A stretch of DNA of 41,206 bases from Pilatotrama ljubarskyi (taxonomy: Eukaryota; Basidiomycota; Agaricomycetes; Polyporales; Polyporaceae): NCBI GenBank assembly GCA_022385805.1, contig MU277672.1, positions 1-41,206 on the forward strand, read 5' to 3'. Of this stretch, positions 22,132 through 32,361 are shown in pieces. Both the position numbers and the translations under genes were made by a program. Position 1 is the stretch's first letter; each line of letters starts with the position of its first letter. The notes under the pieces are model-generated. The model did not search any database and was not told the DNA's origin. It worked only from the letters and a program-made list of their open reading frames with translations.

Positions 22132-25100
22132 ATGTTGGCTGGAGGAGAGGGACCGTCGACCGACTTATCCCTCCAGCCCTTCCCACAGACGCCCTTCCCC
22201 CGGTCCTCTCCCCGAGATCATCCCCGATCCGGCAACTGCACCACCCCAGTATGGTATCTCTCCATTCCGTCCCGCCCGGCTTCGCCGCCGCCTCCGCCAT
22301 TTTCTGGCCCCTTTTTCTCAACTCGGCACGTGCGCCAGCCACCCTGAGACGTCTGAACTGCACGCTCGCCCTCACTCCGTCCTCTCGCACCCCGCACAGT
22401 CGCAAGCGGCCCAGGCCTTCACGCCATCTTGAATTCGTCAAACGGACAACGGGCTGGACCGCCCCCGCCAGGGCCCAGACCGGCCCACCCTCGCAGTCAA
22501 TCCTTCAGGCACCGCGAAACTCCTCCCGCTCTCTTTCCCCATCTCGGTTGAATCGCAACCACCTCAGCCACAATAGTAGTATCCCTCCGCCGCAAACACC
22601 CCAGTCGTCCTCCGTCCGTCCGCCCGAGTACAGTATACCGTATATGCCGGCCGACACACACACGTTCCTTGTTCCTCCCGTTATCGATCTCCGCAAACGC
22701 CCGTCTCAGGCCCGGCCATCCGACACAGCGCCTGAGCCCCCATCCCGGAGCCTGTCGTACTCTCGGTCTTCCTGCCCTTGGCGCACCGTCCAACCAGCTG
22801 GCCTTGCCCCGCATCTGCAACAACTGCACCCACGCCAGGGCGCATTCTCTCTCTGTCTGGACCCTCTCGGTGTCGGCCCCAGCCAGGCCCCGTCGGCAAG
22901 TTGTGCACGCTTGTTGCGCTTGCCAAATCCCTGCCGCACCGGCCGCGTCCCAAGCGATCCAGCTGATCTCGCGCTTCCCGAACTTCCGATTTCAGAATCA
23001 GGTGCTCATCCACCCGTCCCAGCGCTCATCAGACGCCGTCCACACAACATGCACCGCCTCGCGACAACACAACACGCCACAACGTTGGCCTCCTCACCCG
23101 CAACATTCCGCTCTGTCGTCCGGCTTTCCTCACTCTCACAGTACTTGCGACACGTCCAGCGCATTCCATCGCCGTGTCTCTAATTACCAACCGTCCATGG
23201 CCATCGATAGTAGCACCCAACAGCCTGCAGGACATCTCGAATGATCCCAGCACGCCGTCTCCGTCTGCGAGCAACAAGCCGGGCTCCAGCACGTCCATCA
23301 AGCTACTCGCAACTCTACGTCCGCCCCATGCAGCACCTCCGCTCCGCATCCACGACTGTCGGACTTCCTGACGTCCTCGGCGAAGCCCACCGCGCACAGC
23401 TTCGCCGTCGCCGCGGCCCGGGGCGCCCCTTCAGAAGAAGCAAAACTCCACCTCCGCCCACACCAATTCCGACGCAGCGCAGCGCAGCAACAGCTACACT
23501 GCGAGCGAGCGAGCGATATCGATCCCCGCCGGCGGAGTCGCGGTGCCGCGCTGCTTGCGGCCGCTGCCTTTACAGTACGTACGTCGAACCCCTGACCGCG
23601 CCGCGCGGAGCGGCACTCTGGGCTCCTCTAAAATGTCTAATGTGAGCGCTGGCTTTGAACGGTGGTCGGGCAGCTTCCGGTCGCTGCCTTTACTTACGTC
23701 CACCCTCCGACTGCACCGCGGAAGTTGGAACGGCACTCTAGAGCCTACATCTGGACCCTACTCATACACGCTCCGTATGTAGGCGTCGAGCGTTGATGAC
23801 CGCAGCGGTTACACTGACTGAACGCTACTCGGAATGCGCATACCGAGACACGCTCCTCCGTCCTCTCCCAGAACGTGGACACTGCTTTAGCGTCGTAAAT
23901 AGGAGGCGAGAGACCATCGCCATGGTCGCCGTGTGTGGTGCCGAGCGTACAGGCAACGGCATGATCGTGTAGAGCGCTCCGTACGGGGTCATCACAATGC
24001 ATATGACGAGTAACTCCTAATCGTACAGTCCGACGTAGCATCGGCCCAGCTGGGCTCGCGCGAAATCGCCTCCCGGTGGGTATCCGAGTTCGCACTACAT
24101 ACGTACTGTAGGTTATGAACGCCCGCGATGACAAAGAACCAAGTGCTCTGTGCTCGGCGGTCATCGCAAGTGGGCACCTCCTCACCGCGTTCTCCCAACG
24201 CAAGCGTCGGTGGGACATGGGTACAGTACTCTGCTCGCATCCTTACTCGTTCCGGACGGCAGATGTTCCGCTGTACATGTCGGACATCGTGCATACTCGC
24301 AGAGCTCCCCCAAGGCCGAATCACCATATCGCCCCAATACGCTCATCCTCCTCATACATCGGCTCTAGGCAGTTCGCAGCTCTTCCGCCGCAACACGCAA
24401 CACGCAGAACATACGTCCGGAGCCGCAGACTTTGACGTAGTGTACTGTGCATGCATGTGCACCTTGGCAACGGACAACATGATTGGGTATACAGGCGCGC
24501 TATGGTTGCATCGGCTTCACTTTCACCACCGTTCGCTCAGCCTTGCACACGCGTGCGAACACGCAGGCAGCGCAGCATCAAGTTCAGCGGATCGCACACA
24601 TGCAGTACTCATGATACGTACGTCACACACAGTACATCGGGCTAGTAAAGCATTCGTGAAGCGTATTCGCAAGGAAGCGTCTCGATAAACTCAAGATCGT
24701 ATGGAGTTGGACCAGACTACGAAAGTAGTATAACATGGCAGACAGTCCAGTGCGCATGATCACGAACGCCCAGAAGACCATAGCTGGATACGCACAGACT
24801 TCCCAGTACCAGCATTCATCGGCGAGGGAGCATCTGCATGTTCCCGCGCCGAGGAACAACGGATGGCTTGCCGAGTGAGGCAGGAGACTTACCCCAGAGG
24901 CTGCGGAGAACGCCGGGTAGGAGATAAGGATGTGAACGCCACAGAGGCGGCCTGCTGATACTGTCAGTCTAGATAGCATCATGGTAGGCAGCAGCCACCG
25001 ACTTGTATATCGCGCATGAGGGCGTTTCAATGAGGCAAGACTTTCACGCGGAATTGACGATCGTCAGATTGGCAGCTGGTGAGTACGACGGGCATCACGT

Positions 25101-25506
25101 CCATACACCAACCTTCTCATACATACATATCACCGAGGCCGACATCATTAAGAAAAGGCGCAAAACGAGAGAGACGACCGACCGTACAGTAGTGCGGGAG
25201 CTATACGCAGGCAAGAGAAGTAGCATAGGAAAAGAGACTCCGTACCGCATGTCACGTTCCGCCTCACCTCAGTCCCATGGTCTCGTCTCGTCGCCGTAAG
25301 GAAGGAAAATCGCGCAGCGACCCGAAGGACGTGAGCAAGGCAGGAATGAGTCAAAAGGTGATGGGTGAGGCAGTAGTGGGTGGATGGGACGGACTGTTGA
25401 CACACATCCTCTCCATTGTCTCGTCTCGTCTCGTCTCGTCTCGGCGAAGCGCCGCTCCACCCCTCCCGAACGCACGTCCTCCGGAAGCTCGGATGAGAGC
25501 CACTGG
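22132..25506. other. Gene-poor stretch upstream of skn7
   Basis: About 3.4 kb without a supported gene. The part next to skn7 (to about 23500) is pyrimidine-rich on the + strand and gives long open frames without family motifs. Two imperfect direct copies of about 70 bp lie at 23557-23626 and 23673-23745, sharing GCTGCCTTTAC and CGGCACTCT. At 24707-24970 on the - strand there are hydrophobic stretches (for example CGVHILISYPAFSAASG before a GTAAGT donor) that may be part of an unannotated membrane protein or its remnant, but no full model could be built. Confidence 0.45.
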
Positions 25507-27025
25507 CTAGAGGAAGTCTTCCGCCCTGGCTCGCTTCTTGCCACGCATCTCCTCTGCGGGAACGTTGGGCACCGGCCCATCAGCCTTCTCATTCTGGAGA
25601 GCGAAATGGTACTTCGGATGTCTCGACCGTTTCTCCTCCTGAACATATCGTTAGCCACCGTGTTTCGCGCGCAAGAAGAGAGTGAACATACCGGAGAGAA
25701 GTTCGGATCATCCCACTTAAGAACCGTTCCCTTCTTGAAGGGCGGGTTGACTTGGGCGAGAGACGGGTTCGGTAGCACCAATGGACGCGGCGGGGCTGTA
25801 GATGCGGGCTGCTGCCCGCCGCTAGGCTGCGCACTCTGTGCAGAAGCTGGAGGCGCCCCAGCTCCGGGGGCACCAGGTGCGCCAGGAGGGGGCGGAGGTG
25901 ACGTTGAGGACGCACCGGGCATAGGAGGCATAGGTGCCGGAGGCAGCCCGGCACCTGGAGGCGGGGAGAAACCGGGAGGAGGTATACCAGGCGGCGGTAC
26001 ACCCGGTGGCAGGAACGGAGGGCCAGGGAAAGGCGGCCTGACACCGGGCGGGAACGGGGGTACGCCTGGCGGCAACATTCCAGGGGGCGGAGAGCCAGCG
26101 AAGGGAGGAGGAATCGGAGGGAAGCCTGGCGGCGGAGCCATACTAGGAAGACGTCATCTTAGCCATCTAACTACGTGTAGAATCAAGGAGAATGCTTACC
26201 CAGGAGGCACAGGCGGCATTCCCGGGAGTGGGAAGGGCGGTTGACCTGGGAAACCTGGAGGGGGAACGCCGGGCAGGAAAGGAGGCGCACCTGGGGGAAC
26301 CAGGGGTGGTACACCAGGGGGAGACATGACTGGCGTGGGCACTGTGGTAGGCGGTGCGGCGTATGTCTGAGAAGGGGCCGCATACACGGCCCCTCCAGCA
26401 GCTTCTGGCACGACAGGCGCAGCGGACGCCTCAGAAGCGCCCATCAGAGCCTTGTGAGCTTCGAGTTGTGCCCTCAACTCTTCCTCAGAGAGTGGACGGT
26501 TTTCGATCTTGGGCCGCTTGGACTGAGGCTGGGTGATTGTTCCAGGGTTCAGACCAAGCTCTATCTCCTTACGTCGCTTATAATCAGCCACGTCGGGGGC
26601 TGGAATACCCTCCATTCCAAAAATCTCCACTTCATAACCATCCCGGCCAGGCAACGCATTCTCAATGCGAGGGAGGCTTCACGAACAGAAGGATCAGGAT
26701 GCGCTCTCTATACTGGCGATAGCTCAACTCACTTTTCGGGCTCGAGTTTGTGGACCTGCTGTATATGGACGGCAAGACCACCGGCTGTGTTGAGCCGGCG
26801 GGGGCACATGTTGCATTTGAAGTGCTTAGCCTTCTGGTGCTGCATCAGAACTATGGCGAGGTCAGCTCCTTGCACCCGGGGAGGACGCGTGACGTGACTC
26901 ACCCTTCTCGTCCTCGAACTCCCTCTCACAGTACCAGCACCAGGGACGGAGGATCTATGCGCGGTTGAGTGTCAGCATGTATGCTAGAGTACAGTACGTA
27001 CCTGCTTGTTCTTCTTCTTGGCCAT
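25507..27025 (-). CDS. ZNF207/BuGZ-like zinc-finger protein
   Basis: Six exons (27025-27002, 26954-26903, 26850-26733, 26676-26200, 26142-25692, 25638-25507) keep phase and give 417 residues. The start MAKKKNKQ, then [15 protein letters not shown], matches the N-terminus of the ZNF207/BuGZ family. It has two C2H2 fingers (C14, C17, H30, H35 and C38, C41, H54, H59), followed by [21 protein letters not shown], a family signature. In animals BuGZ binds spindle microtubules and Bub3 through a GLEBS motif and also takes part in splicing. Here the middle has an E-rich helix ([15 protein letters not shown]) and the rest is a long Pro/Gly/Phe-rich low-complexity region. The C-terminus ([19 protein letters not shown]) looks conserved but I see no clear GLEBS motif. 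A nuclear location is likely. Confidence 0.9.
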
Positions 27026-27411
27026 GACGGGACGGGCGGGGGATGAGGGCGAGGAGGCTGAGGCGCGAGTCGGGGGCGGGCTAAGCGGACGTCGTTGAGA
27101 ATGACGGACTCGGAAGTTTGTGAGTGCTTGCAGAGTTGAGGCGGAGCAGCGGGGTTGGCAAGGAGGAGCGCGAGAGAGTGGGTCGGAGCTGCAAAGCCAC
27201 GTGAGTCGGGGCCGGTGGGCGGGCCGTGAAAAGGTGGAGGCTCTCCTGAACGGTGGCCACGGACCCACCGCGGGGTCGATCGTTTGTGCAGACATTCTCC
27301 TCGAGGTCAGGAACAACCACCGCGCACTGTGCTCCACGATGATAATATGAGTCCCGTTCACCCTTAAAGCCCGTCAGCGGCGCACACTCGTCCTCCAAGA
27401 CCACCCCCACC
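27026..27411. promoter_or_regulatory. Short divergent promoter
   Basis: 386 bp separate the start of the BuGZ-like gene (-) from the start of the alpha/beta-hydrolase (+), so both promoters must fit here. No TATA box was recognised. Confidence 0.5.
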
Positions 27412-29176
27412 ATGATTGGCGATTCTCTCCCGGAATACGTCTTCATCCGCCTCTCTATCCTCGGCCTCCGCCTCATTGCCCCGCTGAGCATCATCTACTG
27501 CGCATATAGCGGGTACCACCACCACTTCTTGTACTCCCGGTGGCTAGGCGCGTATGCAGTCGCAGAAGCAGCCTTTTACCTCCTCGTCTTTTTGCCAAGA
27601 AGCAGGTTACTTCAGAAGGTATGTCTGATCACCGCTTATATGAAGCCACGGACGCGCAATGCCCCATCCACCGAATTGCCGTGCTTGAAGTATGCGCCGA
27701 TCGAGTCGGTCTACCGCAAAGAGTACTAAAAGTGGTCGGGGTGCTGGACTGAGTCGTGCTGAGGCCGCCTCTCACCCGTTCACTCGCGTTTACCCTCGTT
27801 GCACTGCACTTACCCGATTTCTGTTAGGCTGCAGGCCACCCACCGTTGCCTACGCGCGAACAGCGGGAAGCACTTTTTGCGAAATGCTTTGCACGCGTCC
27901 GCGACAGCAGCATGGCCTCCGGGTGGTTCTTTGCACCGCCTGACGGCATCAAGCGCGACAACCTAGTCGAATGGCTCGTTTGGGCCATTTTCGGTACCCA
28001 TAGAGAGCACATCAGGGACGAGTGGGTCGAAGAGCTCCAAGGCTATGTGGACAAGATGGAGGGCCTACTAGGACGCAAGATCGAGGAGGGCTGGGATCAG
28101 ACCGTCCGCTGCATGAAGGTCACCTTAGATCCCGTTGACATGGTCCACAGACCTCTGCTGTGGTATTTCGTGAGTATCCCCGCTCTTCCAGCTGCCATGT
28201 AGTCTACTGACGCCCGGGACCGCCAGATTGTCGCCATCATAGACACCATCACAGCCCTCCAAATGAAGAGCAAGGGCTTCCACCACTTCTCATCGGCCAA
28301 CTGCGCGTCATGTTTCCCTCCCCGGACATTCACCGCCTTCTCCAACAAGGCCCCACATCCGGATCTGGTATACTGGCTCCGACCACACAGGTCTGCCACG
28401 AAGGACCCGATACTCTTCCTGCATGGCATTGGGGTATGTTGTAATTCCCTTTCTCGCGTCCGAAACCGAACCTCAACTCTCAACAGATTGGACTATGGCC
28501 TTATGTACCCTTCTTCGGAGACCTGGTTGAAGCGGACCCGGACGTTGGTATCATCGCCGTCGAAAACCTCTCTATCAGCATGCGGATCTCCCAACCGCCT
28601 CTCTCACGCGGCGAAATGCTAGAAGCGATCACCGAGCTGCTGGACGCCCACAACATCCCGCGCATCGTCGTCGTCGCGCACTCGTACGGGACGGTCATCG
28701 CCGCCCACATGCTGCGCGACCCCGACCTCTGCCCGCGCGTCTCCGCGTGGCTGCTCGTCGACCCGATCCCGTTCCTCCTCCACCTACCCTCGGTCGCGTA
28801 CAACTTCGTGTACCGCCCGCCCCGCACGGCGAACGAGTGGCAGCTGTGGTACTTTGCGAGCCGTGACCCTGATATCGCGCGTGCTCTGGCGCGGCACTTC
28901 TTCTGGGCGGAGAACATCCTGTGGAAGGAGGACTTAGAAGGCAAGGAGGTTGCCGTCGTGCTGTGCGGGAAGGACCAGATCGTGGACGCTGCGGAGGTCA
29001 GGAGGTATCTAACGGGCGAGGAGGACAGCGACATCAAGTTCAGGTGGGAGAAGGACGGATTGGAGGTGCTCTATTACCCCGACCTGGACCATTCGAAAGT
29101 CTTCGATACCAAGGACCTGCGACGACCTCTGGTGGAGATCCTCGATAGATTTGGACGACGGTCGCAGCGACTCTAA
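27412..29176 (+). CDS. Membrane-associated alpha/beta-hydrolase
   Basis: Exons 27412-27618, 27828-28169, 28227-28433 and 28487-29176 join in phase to give 481 residues. The N-terminus carries two hydrophobic segments (LSILGLRLIAPLSIIYCAY and AYAVAEAAFYLLVFLP) that should anchor it in a membrane. The hydrolase fold follows: DPILFLHGIG supplies the oxyanion-hole region and VVVAHSYGT holds the nucleophile S318. Later, CGKDQIVDAAEV is a likely source of the acid residue and DLDHSKVF of the catalytic histidine. The overall form resembles fungal lipase- or esterase-like hydrolases; the substrate is unknown. It diverges from the BuGZ-like gene and converges on the next gene with 202 bp between stop codons. 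The first intron is 209 nt; its acceptor was chosen because it alone keeps the frame. Confidence 0.85.
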
Positions 29177-29378
29177 GGCAGTTCTTGGTTCTGCAGCTCA
29201 TCTGAGCCGGGTCCGAGGTTATCAGTCGATACCCGCGTTCGGTATAAGGTAGCATTCCGCGAACGTGTCATCCCATAGAAGATACACGTAACTATACATT
29301 AGTGTATGGCCAGTCCGTTGTAGAAAGTATCAGACTCCAAAATATGTACGTACATAGAACACCTCGCCGTCGCGAAGC

Positions 29379-30343
29379 TCAATAAACCAAACACACGCCC
29401 TTGCCCTCCCACTTCTTCCAGTCTCTAACCGCGCCGTTCACGATGAAGTGCGCCGTGTCCTGCCTCGAGATCGTGTACCCGCCGTCGATCTCCCCCGCGA
29501 CAGCCTTGTACGGCGCTTTCGACTTCCCCTTCTTCTCCACCTCGTCGCCCTGGCACGCGCCATTCGTCAACAACGCCGGGCGCACGATGACCACCCTCCG
29601 CAGCTCGCCCTCCGCAGGCAGGCCCGGGAGCGTCTTCCAGTCGGACGGGAGGATCGTCGGGAGGGGCTCCTCTTGCGCCCACGGCACGCCCATGACGTGC
29701 GCGAGCACGCGCTCCGCGCCGAGCTTGTCCGCGTGCGGACCGCCGAGGGCGTAGTTGTAGAAGCCCTTGAGCGCGAGCGGCAGCGTCTCGTGCGATACGC
29801 GCGTGATGCCCCGGGAGGTGACGACGACAAAGCGGGGTTGTGCGGGCGGGGCGCGTAGTGAGGCGGGCAATGACCGGAAGAGGTTGAGCAGGGAGCGGGT
29901 GCAGAGGTCGCCGGGGGTGATGACGGCGCCCTTTGTCAGGCTGAAGGTGGGTGTGCCACCTGTCAGAGGCGAACAAGCGTCAGAACGGAACGCCACGTGT
30001 TTGAGACGGTGTATGAAACTGACCGATGGTGAAGAGGACAAAGTCGATGGTGCCGTTCCCAGCCTCAACGGCCGCTTCCCAGCCTTTCTCGACGTCGTCA
30101 AAGTTGAGAGCGTCGCCGGCGACGAGGTACGCCTTGCCCTGCTTGATGTATGGCTGGATCCGCTCATCGTTGTCGAACACCGATGTTTTCCGGAGAAGGA
30201 ATGTGACCGACGCTCCTTGGTCTATAGCGTCACGCCCAAGATAAGCACAGCCCCTGTACAAGACGTTCGAGGAACATACCGAGGAGTCTGAGAGCGGCGT
30301 AGTAGCCAATGTTCTTCGAACCACCGAGGACGAATACGTGCAT
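29379..30343 (-). CDS. NAD(P)-binding Rossmann-fold protein (atypical SDR / NmrA-like)
   Basis: Exons 30343-30280, 30221-30024 and 29959-29379 are in phase and give 280 residues. It opens with MHVFVLGGSKNIGYYAALRL, a beta strand plus glycine-rich nucleotide-binding turn at the very N-terminus. DQGASVTFLLRK and AYLVAGDALNFDDVEKGW follow, typical of atypical short-chain dehydrogenases that bind NAD(P) and act as reductases, isomerases or redox sensors. Later parts include RFVVVTSRGITRVSHE, ALGGPHADKLGAERVL, RRVVIVRPALLTNGA and YTISRQDTAHFIVN. No YxxxK of classical SDRs is obvious. There is no signal peptide, so it is probably cytosolic. The reaction cannot be inferred. A TATA box lies about 80 bp upstream. 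Confidence 0.85.
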
Positions 30344-30423
30344 GTTTGCGATGTAGAGCGGGTGAGGTGTATGTGTGATGCAGCGAGTGCTTGATAGTGT
30401 CCTCTTGCCCAACGAACGGCGCG

Positions 30424-30432
30424 GTTATATAC
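30424..30432 (-). promoter_or_regulatory. TATA box
   Basis: On the - strand it reads GTATATAAC, about 80 bp upstream of the start codon at 30343. Confidence 0.55.
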
Positions 30433-31433
30433 GCGTTCATCCCATAAGGTTCGTTAGGGGCATGACTCGTGCACATCCCTAGAGGATGATCGCGCTAGAC
30501 GGCACGCACAGTTCGCGTACAGCATCGTGCGGCTGCGGCGTGATAGTTTGTACCCTGCTGTGTCATCCACGACCATAGGCGAAGGAGTACTGTGATCGGT
30601 GCTCCGCACATGCACTCACGGACCGAGGGGGTACGATCAACAAGCGCTGGCTGCGGCAGTGGTTTAGCACGAGTACTGACAGCCGCGCGACGCGCCTCCA
30701 TAGGCAACCCATGTGCTGTGGACACGCTAGCAGAACATTGATGCAGAATACGTGGAAGGCGTGATACGTGTACATACTGTGCATTACTGCGTAGCGTGGT
30801 ACGGTCGGCGGCCACTATGACAGTTTGGCGACTGCAGCCTACTGCAGTGTGTTGTCGCCTGCAGGCGGATTTGCGGATGATGCACATCTGGCGTTGCTCG
30901 CAATTACTTCGCCTGTTGTTGATGCCGAAAACGAACTGGGTCACATACCATAGATATACGCAATGACTTAGCAGGTACGATACGACGCTAGAATAGGGCA
31001 AGATGATGAGGGGTCGGCCTGTCCATGCTCTCTTCCCAGCGAACACGCGTAGATGCAGTGCCGTGAAACCTCGGCATCTTCAGATTGACAGGACTGCTGC
31101 TCGGACCGAGAGGGGAATAACCGATGACGCGGAGGCCGCAGTTGGAGCACAGTCGTGAGCGATGTGCCGGGTGTATGCATCCCGCCGAGCTACCTCGTCT
31201 CCAGGTAACCGATACGAGCGCAGCCGTTGTAAGTGCGATACACCGGACAGGACGGAGGGAGCATCCCACTGAGCCCCCACAGATACTACGGGAGCGCCTG
31301 TACCCGCCGATATAATCCTGTTCCGCCCGTGATGTGGTGAGTCCAAGCAGCACACAAGGCTACGGAGGCAGAGGGGATGGACGCGTAACGCCAAGTGTAT
31401 TGATCTACTTCAGGAGAGATACAACGCAGTTTT
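30433..31433. other. Intergenic region
   Basis: About 1 kb between the Rossmann-fold gene and atp18. Only short motif-free open frames are seen. Confidence 0.5.
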
Positions 31434-31739
31434 CTAGTGGTGGGACTGCTTCGCGATCTGCGCCGCGTAGGGGTTACGGGGGTCGTTGCGGAAGGCCTCC
31501 GCTGGCGTCGTGTCGTGTCAGTTCACACAACTGAAGAATGCGGCTGGCGTACACTCACACTTGACACCCATGTCCTGCGCCTTGCCCACCAGGTAGAACG
31601 TCAGCACACTGGCAGTGATGAAAGGCCACATCGGCTTAAGGACCTGTGAGAAGGAAAGGATACGTCAGGAGGGAGCAGGGGGAAAGCTCGAGATTGTACG
31701 TGCGGGAGTGGGCCACTTGCGGAGACCGAGGAAGCTCAT
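31434..31739 (-). CDS. atp18: Mitochondrial F1Fo-ATP synthase subunit Atp18 (i/j)
   Basis: The 62-residue product begins MSFLGLRKWPTP, continues VLKPMWPFITASVLTFYLVG and ends with FRNDPRNPYAAQ. This matches fungal Atp18, a single-pass inner-membrane subunit of the peripheral stalk and dimer region of ATP synthase. The transmembrane helix follows the P-x-L-K-P-x-W-P-F motif. Exons are 31739-31704, 31643-31559 and 31501-31434, 189 nt in total. Intron 2 is a normal GTGAGT..CAG intron. Intron 1 must begin GCACGT: the only nearby GT donor is four bases later and would bring a stop directly after the junction, whereas the GC donor restores the family motif. It is a nuclear gene without a cleavable presequence, as usual for this subunit. 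Confidence 0.88.
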
Positions 31740-32361
31740 GGTGGACGATGTCTGAGAATTAAATTCAGCAACAGTGGGATTGCTACGTTGTAGATGAGAG
31801 ACGCACGGCTGGACGAGACAGCAGTGGTGGTTGGTGGACGAGGACGTTGGCGAAGAAAACGCGGCGGGAGGTTACGGGATGACGCCCGCTCAATCCGACC
31901 ACTTATCCATAATCCGGCTTAAACCCAATGGACAGGTTGTATAACGCAGTAACAACAGTACAGTATAAGCTTTTGTTAACCGTGACTTATAAGCGGTTCC
32001 TTTATGCGGCAGGCCGGCGCCTGCGGACATGACGGTGACTTGGATTGGACTGTCGACCACGACTCGAGGCACCTACGGGCGAGGGACTGTGCGATATATT
32101 CTTCCTTGCTGGACTTCACTCAAACTTCGTACTACTCCTCCGGATCTGAGTTGAGAAGTGCTCTCTTCTCTGAAGCTGGACCATTGGCTCGTATCTCTAT
32201 TCGGGGTGCTGCAGCTGCGTGGTTTAGTACACGCTACGCCGTGCTTGTTGTTTCTCCATCGCACGTCCAAGACCAGCTTGGGAATCAAGCATATTGAGCG
32301 GGTGCTCAGCTCACGTGAAACACGATCGAAGGAACCTGCTGCACGGCCATATATATGTATT
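31740..32361. other. Divergent promoter region of atp18 and vps11
   Basis: About 620 bp between two start codons on opposite strands. A CCAAT sequence lies near 31926 and an ATATATAT-like stretch at 32349-32358, just before the vps11 start. No gene was seen. Confidence 0.5.

Noticed and set aside
21873..23183. 436-residue open frame on the + strand
   Set aside because: Its start is antisense to skn7 exon 1, with Gly runs from the AGG repeat. The rest is low-complexity Pro/Ser/Arg from pyrimidine-rich non-coding sequence, with no motif or intron.
24128..24688. 186-residue open frame on the + strand
   Set aside because: No recognisable motif and skewed His/Ser/Arg composition; treated as non-coding.
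30495..31046. 183-residue open frame on the - strand between two genes
   Set aside because: No domain, irregular composition, and no plausible intron chain; it looks like chance.
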